Positions 63,760 through 64,000 of a stretch of 64,000 bases of DNA are shown one piece after another. The notes beneath the pieces were generated by a model. It worked only from the letters and a program-made list of their open reading frames with translations, was not told the DNA's origin and searched no databases. The stretch's first letter is position 1. The number at the start of each line of letters is the position of its first letter. Source of the DNA: Citrus sinensis (Eukaryota > Streptophyta > Magnoliopsida > Sapindales > Rutaceae); NCBI RefSeq assembly GCF_022201045.2, contig NC_068558.1:41125501-41189500 (forward strand), written 5' to 3'. Both the position numbers and the translations under genes were made by a program.

Positions 63760-64000
63760 CTACAAACAAGGACCTATATGCAACCAAATAGAGACAAATA
63801 CATAAATGGAGAGATGATGAATACAAAAATTATAAAGGGATACAATAACCATCAAGTCCAAATACCAAACAAGATACCACTATGTACTTCAAAAAAGCAT
63901 CAAATGCTTCATGACTTCTTTATCATATCATCATAGCCACTATTGAGCTACATAATTCCAGTTAGCAAGTTCAACCAATAATAGGTATCAATAAGAAAAT
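63760..64000. other. PNPase intron, running off the window
   Basis: The sequence upstream of the exon at 63759-63690 is AT-rich and without a recognisable exon on the minus strand. It is most likely an intron of the same gene, with the N-terminal exons beyond the right edge. Confidence 0.6.

Overview
The window is a piece of a plant nuclear genome, from a eudicot. The evidence is AT-rich intergenic DNA, many short GT-AG introns, plant-only families (BPM BTB-MATH, vacuolar CAT, plastid PNPase) and typical plant transposon debris (Tourist-type MITE, FAR1-type and other MULEs). My impression from protein similarity is a woody rosid such as Citrus, but nothing here proves the species. I found eight protein-coding genes that can be spliced into continuous frames, one of them running off the right edge.

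Layout. 1-1735: intergenic, with a partial tandem duplication interrupted by a Tourist-like MITE whose empty site survives in the second copy. 1736-6716 (+): NEMP-family nuclear-envelope membrane protein. 7207-11940 (+): BPM-type MATH-BTB adaptor of CUL3 E3 ligases, with two foldback/TIR elements in its large third intron. 13068-21364 (+): APC6/CDC16, a TPR subunit of the anaphase-promoting complex. APC6 lies between two copies of a block that starts in the last BPM exon. The second copy (21813-23479) is rearranged by two local inversions and two insertions. 24792-27758: a FAR1-type MULE with terminal inverted repeats over 300 bp long and a broken transposase. 30314-36212 (+): vacuolar cationic amino acid transporter (CAT2/CAT4 group).

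The right half is read from the minus strand. 36724-38757: small predicted tail-anchored membrane protein of unknown function. 39752-41842: MFAP1 spliceosomal protein. 43390-47967: RFC3 clamp-loader subunit. About 48.07-51.58 kb: a MULE complex with interleaved inverted termini, a large imperfect palindrome and many copies of a GTCGTGTAA word. 53115-63759: plastid polynucleotide phosphorylase (PNP1/RIF10 type), whose 5' end lies beyond the window.

The genes are an ordinary mixture of housekeeping and regulatory functions (nuclear envelope, ubiquitin ligation, cell cycle, replication, splicing, plastid RNA decay, vacuolar transport) and do not form a pathway. RFC3 has a consensus E2F site just upstream of its start, and a MULE end begins 8 bp beyond it. 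I saw no tRNA, rRNA or CRISPR array and no convincing new biological system. The most interesting material is structural: the duplication around APC6 with its micro-inversion, and the palindromic MULE complex beside RFC3.
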